Below are positions 1-10,554 of a stretch of 64,000 bases of DNA, piece by piece. Position numbers and translations under genes: made by a program. The notes beneath the pieces are model-generated. The model saw nothing but the letters and a program-made list of their open reading frames with translations, ran no database searches and was not told the origin of the DNA. Each line of letters begins with the position of its first letter. Positions within the stretch are counted from its first letter, which is position 1. Source of the DNA: Pyrrhosoma nymphula (lineage: Eukaryota; Arthropoda; Insecta; Odonata; Coenagrionidae); assembly GCA_963573305.1 (NCBI GenBank), contig OY754335.1, forward strand, positions 19,135,501-19,199,500. Direction: 5' to 3'.

Positions 1-1062
1 TTCATTTCCTATTTTTCTGCTTTTGAAATGTCTATACATTATACCATTAAAAACATTCTGGGAATTAGAACTCAAAATCATGTTTCGTAGGAACAATAAT
101 TTTGCTGAGAAAATCGAGCGAAAAGGGGTTGAACTGGAGAAAATTAGTTACATATGAAAAGTAGTCCGTAATCTATGCATAGAAGAAATTTAATTATCCT
201 TAAAAATTGATCGTTATACTACATTTCGTTTTTGAGACATTAATCTGTAAAAAATACATACATTGTGCGTAATTTATAAGATTATCAATACATATACAGG
301 CAAGTAAATATCAGTGAGATACCTGTTAGTGAATGTCAGTGAGAATTCAATAGGGGCATTTTTCACTCCGAAGTCCCCTTTTGCGGTTTTTGACTGATAC
401 CTGCACTCAGCACGTTTCATTGATTCTTATGATCATATAGATAAATGACTTCTCCCGCTGAAATTCAACGGGCACCATTATCTTACCCTCATCAACATTG
501 TTTAGCATTTTATTATGAACCCAGATTGTAATAATCTCACCAAATAGCTGATTTTTGGTACCATTTGTTTTATCTTCTTCTGAAATATCTATAGATTATG
601 AATTTCCGAATGTTCTTGAAATTAAAACTCGCCCACCATGGAAGTAGCCAAGAATGTTGAAATTAGAGTTGCAGGGGTTGAGAGACAGTGAATAAAAACA
701 CCGAATAGACTAATAACACGTCTATATTCAGCAAAGCATGGCGATGACAAGACAACAATTTATTACAGAGAGTCGGTATCCATGACAGAGAGCATGAACA
801 ACAAAAGAATGTTGAATATGTGAGAAACAAAACACAAGCATATTTGAAATGCTGAAATTGATATCCAACAAAGAAAGCCTGGCTAAAGAGACCTGAAAGA
901 CGAGAGCTGCGTGAGTGGTACCATAGAGGTGGTACGTAAAAAGAGACGCTTTTTCCGAATATTTACTGTTTCCCATTTCCCAACTCCACTCCCTCTCTCT
1001 CCCCCTCCCCTACTTCCCCCAATTTTTAGTGACTATACATTCTATACCTTCTCTTACTAATG
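1..1062. other. Gene-free AT-rich stretch
   Basis: I see no coding region, tRNA or repeat structure that I can support here. Short open frames are chance frames with no recognisable motif. A pyrimidine-rich patch lies around 978-1025. Confidence 0.5.
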
Positions 1063-1280
1063 TATAGGTGTAGCGAAACTTGGAGGCATTCGCTTGTGAA
1101 GAGCATAACGCCAAGGAGAGTAAAGCATGTCATTAGATGTGGGATGAAGCGGGCGTGCTTTTTCCCAGAGGACCCTACGGAAGAACATTGACAACTTTCC
1201 CCGCTCTTCAACGCTTGGTTTACGGTCAGTGTCCTCTAATCCTCCGCTGGTGAGTGCCACCAAGTTTCGCTATACCTATA
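1063..1280. mobile_element. Short TIR element (MITE), mariner-like
   Basis: A 218-bp element whose ends are inverted copies of each other: it opens with TATAGGTGTAGCGAAACTTG (1063) and closes with the complement of TATAGGTATAGCGAAACTTG (to 1280). About 26 of the terminal bases match. The ends start with TA, so a TA target duplication of the Tc1/mariner kind is possible, but TA is part of a longer symmetrical end and does not prove the superfamily. The interior has no transposase, so it is non-autonomous. Two small minus-strand frames inside are incidental. Confidence 0.7.
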
Positions 1281-1562
1281 ATGATGACGAGCTTCCTCGA
1301 AACCTAAGTCGTCTTGTCGTAATAAAGCTACCTATGTGGACAAAATAAGTTATACTTATCCTTCACAATCCCGATAAGAGTAACAATAATCAACATATCA
1401 GACGCTTAAGCTATCCATCTGTGTCGAGCACATCAAAATCTGAAACATTTAGTTATCGTGCCATGTGAAATCTTAGTGACGTGATCGAAATTATCTCGAG
1501 CGTTTTAAACACATTTCCCCTTTTAGTTGGCCGTTTTGTTGACTTGAGTGTAAAACACGTCC

Positions 1563-2252
1563 TCAATATCTTTGGTGGCGTAAATTCGTAAAATGGTTCA
1601 GAGATATCGATTCTCGGCGCACTCGCCTTGCCGCTGGGATATAGAAACTCGGGAGTGACGCACGGCTATGCTCACGCAACGCATATATGCATAGCGATAT
1701 TTCACCGCCGATTGTAATGCTCTTCACTATCGCATGAAAATGAAATGGAGAGCCCGCGTCTACTTTGGGATATGAAGCATGTACTACTAAATGTGGACGC
1801 CCTCGAATGAAATTTCTCGGCGCACGCTGCAAATCGACCGATATTCCCTTTTGGGAATAGACAACGCCCTCCCGCCGTGCCATTAGAAACCGCTTGCCCT
1901 CCCACACCACTCTCTTCAGCCGGACAATCCCTCCGGGCCCAGCCCAGCACCCTGTGGAGTCATATCTCTTCCTCAGCGCGCGCTCAATGCGTTCCGCGCG
2001 GCCTTTCTCTGGCGGGAAGCTTCTCAAAAAGAGTCCGATGCACGGTTTGATGTGGGGGGAGAACAAAGCACATGTGCCCCAGAGAAATGCATGTCCGGCT
2101 CCTCCCATATTATATGCTCTCTCGGCTTCCTGGTTAGACGCGTCACGGAGCTGGTTCCATGATCTTGTGAGCTGTCGACTGAGAGGAGTGATGTGTATTC
2201 TGTTGCCAAGACTCCGAGAGTGGTAAGATCTCCATTGGAGTAACTTTCTCAT
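1563..2252 (-). other. Unidentified long open frame in a GC-rich block
   Basis: This 229-codon frame is the longest in the window. It is not recognised: the translation has no repeats, signal peptide, membrane segment or family motif that I know. The GC-rich core (about 1850-2170) lowers stop-codon frequency, so an open frame by chance is plausible, and the opposite strand is also open for 110 codons (1894-2226). An alternative reading is a GC-rich host promoter or 5' exon on the plus strand, because a splice-donor-like GGTAAGA lies at 2222-2228, just at the end of that frame. Neither reading is well supported. Confidence 0.15.
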
Positions 2253-2417
2253 GTATTGACTTTCTGCGACTCAATTTTGTTTGCCTTTATAGTGAAATTG
2301 TATGACATCACGTGATCGCTCTTGCTCTTCATAAGAGCCACTTTTACTCCCATATTTTGCTTTTTCTAATGCTCCTCCGTAAAAATATTGTTGTTGGATC
2401 TTACATTTAGTATAGAC

Positions 2418-2702
2418 CAAGGAGCTTAGAAAAGAAATGGAGGCAACATACCACTTGATTCTTGAAGCCAATTCCGCCATTGCAGTCGGCACAGTTTAGA
2501 CCTTCCTCTGGCTTAGGTATCCTGCGGTCGCGTTCGATTTTCGTCAAATGTAAGTTAAAAACCACAGGCAAGGCGATGTTTTGTGACTGGTTTGGTCACA
2601 CCTACTCAGCACAAAATCCTTCCCAAGCACCCCTATTCTTGCTTAACTTTCACCCATGAGCGTTCACGGTCATGCCTACTACATTTCATTTTAACCTCCT
2701 TG
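2418..2702 (-). mobile_element. MITE family 'CAAGGAG', copy 1 (8-bp TSD)
   Basis: A 285-bp element bounded by CAAGGAG (2418) and CTCCTTG (to 2702), with TIRs of about 25 bp that include AGAAAAGAAATGGAGG on the left. It is flanked by a perfect 8-bp direct repeat GTATAGAC (2410-2417 and 2703-2710), the target-site duplication. Eight-base duplications are typical of hAT, P and Merlin transposons. A second copy in the other orientation is at 33380-33663. A 65-codon frame (2462-2659, plus strand) is shared by both copies, but the general sequence identity explains that; there is no transposase. Confidence 0.85.
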
Positions 2703-2710
2703 GTATAGAC

Positions 2711-3889
2711 AGCTGACATGCAGGTATTCAGGTCTGAATTTTACCCTTTCCCAGTTTCAATAAGCCCTGGACAACAGGAAGTCTCGAAATTATCTGGCAA
2801 ATGCGACTAATGTTTAGATTGCTGTTAACCAGTGGTTTATCAGCTGACACATCACAACAATTCTACACGCAAACTACTGGAGGTCAAGTCACGGGATTCT
2901 GTTAAAATTATCGCACGCGAAAATAGTAAATTATATGCGATATGGAATGCGATAATTATCGCGGCCTTTCAAGAATAGACCCTAATGATAAAACTAAAAC
3001 TTGATGAGCCACTGAGTGAGGTTCAAAAATTTATTAGGGAATTTATATCGGTTACTTAACTTTTATGCTCGATTGAAGTTTTTCGGATAATTTACGGACA
3101 CCTTAAAGTTTACGTATAACATGTATTATTATAATTACGTGTTTGAAAAACATAATCAATGATTATCCTATTTCTTTTCACGCGAATCCGTGGTGAAAAA
3201 CGGCACATCATATGTATTTCCATTGTCATCTGTTTCTGTATTCCTTTACCTAAAGAAACGGGCCCAGTCACTCCACCAACGTCTCTCAAGATGTAACACC
3301 AACATTCATATGAGCAATAGGTTTAAGCTGAGGTCGACTTTCGTTAATACTTTCCACGAACTCAAAATGTTGCTATATTAAAGGTCAACCGATTGGTGCA
3401 TAGTTGAAAATATAGAATTTTTGATCCGATAATTCCATTATATATAATAATCAGTTTCGAATTCTCCTGCGATAGCCTCGTCATTATTTCAGACGGTAGA
3501 GATGTGCACAAGCAGAGGGATTAATGAACGGAAAAGTAGACAAATAAAGAAGTACGGCACTGTAGAAGAGGTTTAGGAAAAATCTGGAGCGAAAAGTAAT
3601 GATAAAATACATTGAAATCGAGAGGATGTTACATAAAGTACTTGAAAATATAGCTAACTATAAAATATTGAGGGAGTGAATAGGTCTCTGAGAAGGGATG
3701 AAGACATATTTGGTCGCATACTGATTTGAAGAGAACTTCGATGAGGGAAGAGACATATATTGTATGGAAAGCCGTTAATTAATCCTTCAAAACTTTTCCT
3801 TACTAGTAAACCACTATAGTAATAATGATGATGCTTTTATGGCAAATATATTGGACCCATTAGATGACATCACAGTCTCCTGAATACAA
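2711..3889. other. Gene-free stretch
   Basis: AT-rich sequence without a supportable gene or element. A 63-codon frame at 3190-3381 has no recognisable motif. Confidence 0.45.
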
Positions 3890-4400
3890 ATGGTCCATGT
3901 AAAGACGGCATTCTACCATAAGAGGACTCTGATGACAGCTAGCAGCACAACAATGGAAATAAGGAAGCAATTTCTAAAACTTGTGTTTGGCTCCTTCTCG
4001 TATACGACAGTGAGGTTTGACATTAACAGCAACAGAGAAAAAGAGATTGGAAGCATTGGAGATGTGGTTTTATCAAAGGATGATGAAGATCAAATGGACG
4101 GAGGAAGCAACTAACGAAAAACGAAGAAAGATGCGTGAAGGTGCATGATGAAAACTCTTTGAAGAAAAAACAGACGCTTAGTAAACCCATATTGGGTTCC
4201 ATGAGACTGTTAAATACCATATTTATAGAAGAAATGAATGAGAAGAATAAATTAGGAAGGCCAAGAATCGAATAGATAAGGCGAATTGTGAAGGACGTCA
4301 AAGTGAAGAACTATGTATGAACAAAGTGATTGGTGGAGAGGAGAGTAAAGTGGAGAGCTGCAGCAAACCAATCCTCGGGTTGATGACCGCTGATGATGAT
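3890..4400 (+). pseudogene. LINE (RTE/Jockey-type) pol C-terminus, degenerate
   Basis: This reads like the post-reverse-transcriptase tail of an insect LINE. The first frame (3890-4114) contains FYHKRTLMTA and EIRKQFLKLVFGS, matching the usual 'KR.LLTA...E.RK.FLK.FVWS..LYG.ETW' segment of these proteins, followed by a decayed KWTEEATNEK-like stretch around 4090. Further on, in shifted frames, KLGRPRIE and RRIVKDVKVKNYV (about 4250-4315) match the later 'KGRPR..Y...IVKD...KNY..MK' tail. It ends with TTGATGACCGCTGATGATGA, a common LINE 3' end. Several stops and frameshifts mean it is dead. Family assignment rests on remembered tail patterns, not on a search. Confidence 0.65.
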
Positions 4401-4438
4401 TAACACTGTTTTTAACACATATGCACAAAAAAATAAAG

Positions 4439-4638
4439 TTTTAAAAACTCTAGCTCACGAAAAAAACTTGAAAGGACACTCACCAAAAAAAGATAAGGAC
4501 ATTTCGGCGGTCATGCCACCATCGTCGCCAGAAAGAGACTAACTCCTTGCTGCCGACGATAGTCGCATGGCCGCCGAAACGCCTTCATATTTTCTTGTGC
4601 CCTTGCAATTTATTTTCGTGTGCCTGTATTTTTAAAAC
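4439..4638. mobile_element. Foldback element, arms about 90 bp
   Basis: The segment 4439-4529 is the diverged inverted copy of 4552-4638, with a loop of about 22 bases. The inner arms hold GACGATRG...GGCCGCCGAAAC (GAAAC at 4576-4580). This is the same GAY-GATGG / stem / CCGAAAC layout seen in the other foldbacks of this window and at the 5' end of the Penelope-like element, so it is probably a PLE terminal fragment. It lies just downstream of a LINE 3' end. Confidence 0.65.
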
Positions 4639-4755
4639 TATTTATTTTTGTATCGGTAAAACTATACATTACATTGACTAATTCACCAATTTTACTTTTT
4701 TTACTGTATTTTCCTACTTGTATGTTTCAACATACAATTAGAGAAGGTTAGCTGA

Positions 4756-5090
4756 ATGTTAAGAAAGACGAACGAGGAGGTATTGGATATGGTCGGAGAG
4801 GAGAGGAAGCTTGTGGCAGAGGTTCGGAGAAGGCAGAAGAGATGGATGGAGGAGCTTTTGAGAGGAGAGGGCATGTTGAAGAGAGTGATAGAGGGGAGAA
4901 CACTGGGGAAGCGTGGAAGAGGAAGGAAGAGGATAGGTATCCTGGACGAAATGAGAGAAGGTAGAAGGTATGAGGAATTTAAAAGTATCTAATGGCGGGA
5001 CATCCCTAGGAGGGATGAGAGACAATGTCTATGAAATTGGGATGCAGAATGGAGACTTTCCAAGAACCTACCAATCAGCTGGTAGAATAC
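4756..5090 (+). pseudogene. LINE 3'-terminal coding fragment
   Basis: The open frame 4756-4992 includes RRRQKRWMEELLRGEG, VIEGRTLGKRGRGRKRIG and ILDEMREGRRYEEFK, in the basic tail order 'RRR..W....LRG...K.VIEGR..GKRGRGR.R.G.LDE' found downstream of the reverse transcriptase in RTE/Jockey-type LINEs. After the stop the reading continues in frame as WRDIPRRDER and then NWDAEWRLSKNLP, so the TAA at 4990 is probably a mutation inside the old ORF. No RT domain is present: the copy is 5'-truncated. A related, more decayed copy lies at 27600-27800. Confidence 0.7.
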
Positions 5091-5099
5091 TTGAATTAA

Positions 5100-6899
5100 A
5101 TGTATGTTTCAACATTAAAAAGATAAGTATTTACTAAGTGTACTTTATGTTGGCAGATCAATTTTCTCACTTTTTCATTTTGATATTAGAAAAATTCATT
5201 AGTTAAATTAAAAAATCTCTGCAACGCCAAAACAGGAGTATTCATCCCAAGGGGTGTCTTAATTCCTTAAATTGAATTCATAAGGTATGTATATTTTTTC
5301 TACTATGTTATTTAATATTATGAGGAATTAATTATTATAATTACTGTTCTTTGGAAAAAAATCTAATGGATAACGGATCAGTGAACTACACTCGAAAGTG
5401 AACAGTTATTCGAAATGACCATTGCACACGCCCTAGGGTGTGGTGATTGGGGGGGGGGGGGGAAATCACCATATTCGTCTCACACATCAGTCTCCTCTCC
5501 ATGAACTCCATCATCCCACTCCACACTTCATCTCCCCTCCCCCTTTCGATCGCTTTCACTATCAGCGTAGCACCCACGCCATCATGTCGTGTTCCGCCAC
5601 GCCCTCTCTCTCTGCGCGCAAACCAAACCACCACGCACTCACCCAGACACACCACACACGTACATACATACTCAAAAGCCGCGCTTAACGTTCAAGGAAA
5701 TTCCGTTTATTTTTTTTTATCTTTTGTACTTTTACTTTCAATCCTTTCTCTTCCCTCACTTCTTTCCCCGCGAGTCAAACGTGGCCCGAGATCTAGTCCA
5801 CGTTTAAGACTCGGTTTCATAATCTCTGGTTAAATATTTTCTCGGTATGAAAAATGAAGTGAATTCGTTCTCCCATCGATTACTCTAACGTTAAATAACC
5901 GACAGTCTGACGTAATGTGTAAAACTGGAACTCTTGGTTAACATCAAGCTGGCGAAAAAGCTACGTCATCTTATTCTGAACATTAAATGAACATAATTTC
6001 ATGTGGGCAAAGAATTATTTCAATTCCTAGCCTGTCAATAAAGGATTATTATTAATATTACTAAACCGAGACCAAAGGCTGTTAAATATGACACTTAGAT
6101 TTTACAACACTGAAATCAGTGCCAAAAACTCGGAACCAAATTCGAAACTTAATCGAATTTTATGCCTTGTATTCTCTGATTACACAATATTTATTTCAGT
6201 GCACAGTCCGTGTCAGTTCAGTTCATTCCGTGCATTTGCTGAACTTCGCAACCGAAATACACTGTGCCAAATTTTTTTAGCCCATGCGCTATATGGTTTA
6301 CAAAACATTTTGAAAAGTGTCCAGTAAACCAGACCTTCAAGTCACAAGAGTATATTTCCTCGATTACAATTCCCACAATTTCTGTGAAGATAATTTTTAT
6401 TTATTCCCGCTCCAGTACCGCACATTCTCTCAAAGCACTCGACTGGCCTGCTTGCCTGTGATTGGCAGTTGGATCTATGAATCGATCGGAAAAAAAGTAT
6501 CGTACTCATATTTGTTTTCAGCACTGATAACGCATTCGATTCATTCATTGGATACGATAACACCCTTTGCGCGGTAGGGTTTCTGTCATGCTGAATTTAC
6601 TCCGATTTTCACCTCTGAAATAAGCATCGTGTTAAAGGGCCATGAGTCTATTAGGCTTCCTATTATTTTGATGCATCATTTCGTGTTTACCGGTGTATTT
6701 TACTGGGTGAAAATCACTGGAGTTATGTTCTTCATATCCTCCGACGTGTCGATTTGAGGGTCTCACATTAAAACTTTGGAGAAAATGAAGAAGCCTGGCA
6801 GGATGGAAAACCCACATGGTTTTCTCATCTTGTCTTTCATCAAATTCAATGAGATTTGGTTCGGATGTAGTACTGTCATCCATTCCCTAGGACTCGGGC
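5100..6899. other. Gene-free stretch with poly-G and C-rich patches
   Basis: No gene or element supported. Notable composition: a run of 14 G at 5449-5462, followed by a pyrimidine-rich strand (about 5470-5770) that leaves overlapping open frames on both strands without any protein motif. The rest is AT-rich. Confidence 0.5.
5449..5462. repeat. Poly-G tract, 14 bases
   Basis: An uninterrupted G run in an otherwise AT-rich setting, length prone to error in sequencing or assembly. Confidence 0.9.
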
Positions 6900-7015
6900 A
6901 CAGAGTATATAAAGAGTAATGCAGAGTATATAAAGAATGTATACAGAATATATACATGGTATATACAGATTATAGACGGAGTATACACAGCATATGCATA
7001 GTTTATACAGGTTAC
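6900..7015. repeat. Degenerate short tandem repeat, GTATA-rich
   Basis: About ten imperfect units of 11-15 bases on a theme of 'cagagtatataaaga / catggtatatacag / cggagtatacaca'. The shortest shared core is GTATA or TATAC followed by a short purine-rich linker. Confidence 0.7.
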
Positions 7016-7448
7016 CGTGTTCACGCATCCACTCTATTGTTAGCAAGTTCCTTAGGAAAAAAACAGAAAATCATTCTTTTGCGTTAAAAACTTTTGGCGA
7101 ACTCAGCTTGGAAGGGTTACAAAAGGAAAATTATATGATTTTTTCATTCAGACATAACTTAGAGCAATGATCTTTGAAAAATAGAAGAATAAACTTCTGA
7201 TTTTAAGAGAGCATTGGAAAACCTGGAATCACGAAAGTTTATGTCTATGTCTCGTTCAGATGAGGAATATAGGAAGGAAATATTGCAACTAACTATGAAA
7301 TTAGTTCATACCAAAGCATATTGTTAAATATCAAGCGTATTTTACTCAAAAAATACAAATGAAACATGATTATCACGTTGTACATTACTTCTGAGGAATC
7401 TTTTCTCCGTAAAAAGCCATTTTTACTCACATATCTATTAAGTCGACT

Positions 7449-7620
7449 TAGGCGGTGGCGGAGTAATGTCCTCTCCTGCTAACCCAAAGGTCGCTGGTTC
7501 GAAACCCGCCCAGTTGGTGTCAGGCCATCCAGGGCATGGTTGTGTGTTCGTCTATTTAGTATCAAATAGGAAGTAATTGGCGAAGTCTGTTAGCTGTGAA
7601 TAAATTTTTATTATTATTAT
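7449..7620 (+). mobile_element. tRNA-derived SINE
   Basis: The head resembles a tRNA gene: an A-box-like GTGGCGGAGTAATG near 7455 and a consensus B box GGTTCGAAACC at 7496-7506, the internal RNA polymerase III promoter. The body then leaves tRNA similarity and ends in TTATTATTATTAT (to 7620), a short tandem tail typical of SINEs. The cloverleaf does not close, so this is not a functional tRNA gene. Confidence 0.75.
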
Positions 7621-7998
7621 CGACTGGTCGGGATGGAACCTGCTGAAAACATGGTGGATTGAGCAAAAACGTATTACAGCTATTGTCGCTTTTGGCATCT
7701 CTGTATGTACTATGTGTTCCGAATTATGACCGGTCTAATTTTACGAAGACTGCGTGGAAAACACTTCTGGTGCGGTTCTGCGTCCGTTGCGTATCAACTA
7801 CGGAATCGTATGCAGGGGGTTCCGCATTTTGATGACAATATGGGCTCTTATGGATATTCGTTTCCTGTGTAAATGTGCATAAAGCCGGAGGTGCGATGTT
7901 GCCAAATACAGCGTGAAATATAAAACAGTGTTCTGCAGTATATTAACTGCACATGTAGAAGCCTTCCATTATGAAAATAGTATTCCCTAAACTATGCA

Positions 7999-8175
7999 TG
8001 ATCTGGTGCTTCCCCGGCGTAGCTGATGAATGAATTCTTCTCGGGTTTCCAATGTACAGCCCTAATGACGATGCACGAGTCGGGCATCGAAACGTCGGCA
8101 ATAATGGAGAGTTTAACTCGTTTGGAAACCCGAGAAGAATTCATTCATCAGCTACGCCGGGAAAGCACTAGATCA
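7999..8175. repeat. 52-bp inverted repeat with hammerhead-like centre
   Basis: Arms 7999-8050 and 8124-8175 are near-perfect complements. In the 73-base loop, CTAATGA (8062-8068) is followed by CGATGC (8069-8074), which pairs with GCATCG (8084-8089) and runs into GAAAC (8089-8093). This is the layout of a hammerhead-ribozyme core (CUGANGA, stem II, GAAAC), but with CUA instead of CUG and a one-base register problem, so activity is doubtful. Confidence 0.7.
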
Positions 8176-8349
8176 TACATCTTTCACCTCGACGGGGAGG
8201 AGATACATCGCAGCATCCCGTCCTTGGAGCAACTGCGGAAAGAAAAGGCGAAAATTCTGAGTTCTCTCACCTTCTTGCTGAGATGTCGTGATGAAGGAGT
8301 CATCCCAAAATTCGCGGAAGTATGTACATTCCTCCGTGAAATCACCTAG
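8110..8349 (+). pseudogene. PLE polyprotein, N-terminal segment
   Basis: An open frame running from the foldback to a stop at 8347. The segment with LRKEKAKILSSLTFLLRCRD and EGVIPKFAEV matches the 'L..E..KI...L.FL..CRD.GVIP.F..V' block that precedes the reverse transcriptase in Penelope-like proteins. The nominal ATG at 8026 lies inside the inverted repeat and is probably not the original start. After the stop the frame can be followed as EAQCILERAGHALVRERIH (about 8350-8406) and then decays. Confidence 0.7.
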
Positions 8350-8538
8350 GAGGCACAATGTATCCTAGAGCGAGCCGGACATGCACTGGTCCGTGAACGC
8401 ATACACAATAAAAACGGAGTGCTCTTGACCATACCGCGAGGAAACTGAAATCCCTTCATCTTCGCCTTGGAGGGATGGATCTTCGAGGCCTTCATCTTCG
8501 AGGGATATTGTCTCCGTTGAACTGGGAATACATAGACT

Positions 8539-9740
8539 GTGCTACTGCAGCCATCGGTGAACTTTAAACTAGAGGAACGGAACGCACTCCATGCCCTCCG
8601 GAAAAATGATTCTATACTACTCATCTTACCTGATGACAAAGGCAACGCCACGGTATTGATGAGCAAGGACGAATACCACCGAAAGATGTATGACATTCTA
8701 CGAGACGAGGCTTATGCTGGCCTCCCCCGGGATCCCACATACGTCATCATGAGGAGGACTGTCGATCTAATCAAGGGACTGAGACCTGCAGCACCGTCAC
8801 CTCCCAGACTCTATGATTTACCCAAGGTACATAAGGAAGGCATACCTCCGAGACCTATTGTGAGTTCAATCGCATCCCCCACCTATAACTTGGCGAAGTA
8901 CCTCACCAGCATCCTGGCACCACTCGTGGGAACCTGCAAACATCACATTAGAAACTCGGCGCAATTTGTGAAGACCCTACGTGACATTCAACTGGTCGAG
9001 AGGAACTTCTAGTAAGCCTAGACGTCGTGTCCTTGTTCACATGTGTCCCTCTGAACTCTACGCCTCCTGAGCAACCGATTTGACGGAGACACTGAAATTT
9101 TTCACCTCGTCTTGACATCTACGTATTTTCAATTCGACGGGAAATACTTTGAACAAGCAGACGAAATGGCTATGGGATCGCCATTATCTCCAGCCATACT
9201 CAATTTCTTTATTGAAGATTTTTAAGACAAGGCACTCGACTCTGCCGCATTGAAACCAATTCATTTTTTTTATACGTCGACGAAACTTTCGTAGTCTGGC
9301 CCTACGGTATGGACACCCTCAGCCACTTCCTACGGCATATGAATGGACAACATCACAATATAGCCTTCACCATGGAGATTGAGGACAACGGCCAACTTCC
9401 GTTCATATCCTTATCAAACGGAAGAAGGATGGGAGACTGAGCCTCGGAGTCTACCGGAAACCTACTCACACGGACCTATACGGGAACGGTGGGAGCCATC
9501 ATCACCCTTCACAACGCGGTGGTGTGCTGACATCGTTACTCCACCGAGCTAAGACCATCAGCGATGAAGAAAACCTTCCCCGGGAATTGAAGCGCCTCAA
9601 GACAACCTTCCTTCAAAACGGGTACAGTCGACTTCAAGCTTAACTGGCCCTCAAAAGGACCTTCCACCCGAGAGAGCGTGTTGCTGACGAAGAACGGGAA
9701 AAGCCTGTTGCCAGAGCATGCTAGCCGTACATTTCTTCAA
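8539..9740 (+). pseudogene. PLE reverse transcriptase, broken
   Basis: The open part (8539-9012) has ILPDDKGNATVLMSKDEY, YDLPKVHKEGIPPRPIVSS and PTYNLAKYLTSILAPLVG, the diagnostic 'PKxHK...RPIVS...Y..AK.L...L.PL.G' blocks of Penelope-type RT. Past the stop at 9010 the protein continues in other frames: SLDVVSLFT, a clear MAMGSPLSPAILN near 9166-9205, and the catalytic YVDD box read as YVDE (9273-9284), then FVVWPYG and RKPTHTD. The second catalytic Asp is replaced by Glu. RT copies the element RNA at a nicked chromosomal end; this copy cannot, given at least two frameshifts and the altered active site. Confidence 0.9.
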
Positions 9741-9763
9741 TATCCGGGAAGATCTCGAGGATT

Positions 9764-10240
9764 TTGGCAAGACACAATGTAGAAACCATCCACGTTCCGC
9801 CAAGCAAACTCAAAGAACAACTTACGAGAGCAAAGGACAGCATTGGTCTCCGTACGCCCGGTGTCTACCGTGTCCCATGTGAGTGCGGCGGAGTTTACGT
9901 CGGTGACACGGGACGCGCGGTGGAAACGAGGCTGAAGAAGCATAAATGGCACCTGAGACTGGGGCAAGAAAGCAAGTCAGCTATTGCCCAACATTGCCTT
10001 TCCAATAACCACTCCATCCATTTCGAAGACACCAGGATAGTGGCCCGTTCACGTGGCTATTGGGATTGCCTGATAAAAGAAGCGATTGAAATCCGGCAGG
10101 AAGACAAAAACTTTAACAGGGACTCAGGTTTCCAACTCACAATCAGTAACGCCTGGAAACCAGTATTGAGGAACATCAAAGAAAAAAGGAGGGAAAGAGA
10201 GCGTCCAGAAAATTCCAATGCGTATTGCACCGATTTATGA
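9764..10240 (+). CDS. PLE GIY-YIG endonuclease domain (open fragment)
   Basis: A 158-codon frame that is still open. It carries GVYRVPCECGGVYVGDTGR with the paired Cys (PCEC), the GVY and YVG halves of the GIY-YIG signature, and the catalytic Arg of TGRAVETRLKKH, then AIAQHCLSNNHSIHF, which holds the expected Asn/His block. In Penelope-like elements this C-terminal domain nicks target DNA to prime reverse transcription. The nominal start is an internal Met; the domain was made as the end of one polyprotein with the RT upstream, which is now broken, so independent expression is not expected. Key residues look intact, so decay of the RT part has outpaced this part. Confidence 0.85.
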   Translation: MARHNVETIHVPPSKLKEQLTRAKDSIGLRTPGVYRVPCECGGVYVGDTGRAVETRLKKHKWHLRLGQESKSAIAQHCLSNNHSIHFEDTRIVARSRGYWDCLIKEAIEIRQEDKNFNRDSGFQLTISNAWKPVLRNIKEKRRERERPENSNAYCTDL

Positions 10241-10554
10241 TTTCCTGAATAGTTAGAGAAATGAAATTAATTTAATGGACGTAATTACTAATCAACTGAC
10301 ATGGATTTAATTGATTTATTATTAGGTTATTTCCTTAAACCCAAATCCATCTTGACAAGCATAGGAGCAGATGGACATTACCAGCTCTGAGAATATTAAA
10401 TTTCGATGGAAAACGATTTTACGTATGAATTGCTATTACCGTAAAAATTCGTCTGCTATAGTTATCAATACTGATGTTATAGGACTCGAAATTGTCTATG
10501 GAACTTACGGGGCATCGTTCTACGCCGTATATTTGCATTAGTTAAAATGCAGAT

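Larger units (their letters stand above)
7999..10240 (+). mobile_element. Penelope-like element (PLE), degenerate, with 5' foldback
   Basis: A retroelement of the Penelope group. It opens with an inverted repeat (7999-8050 and 8124-8175, 52-bp arms), as expected for PLEs, which often carry an inverted fragment of their pseudo-LTR at the 5' end. Coding remnants follow in the standard order: N-terminal domain (about 8110-8349), reverse transcriptase (8539-9012, continuing broken to about 9740) and GIY-YIG endonuclease (9764-10240). Stops and frameshifts at about 8347, 8447, 9010, 9075 and 9410, together with an altered RT active site, show that it cannot move on its own. No clear 3' boundary or target duplication could be read. 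Confidence 0.9.

Noticed and set aside
2462..2659. Shared 65-codon frame with 33422-33619 as a conserved small protein
   Set aside because: Both lie within copies of the same MITE, so similarity is explained by DNA identity, and the element has no evident coding role.
5440..5833. Overlapping 82-128 codon frames after the poly-G tract
   Set aside because: Pyrimidine-rich composition gives open frames on several phases and strands, with no motif.
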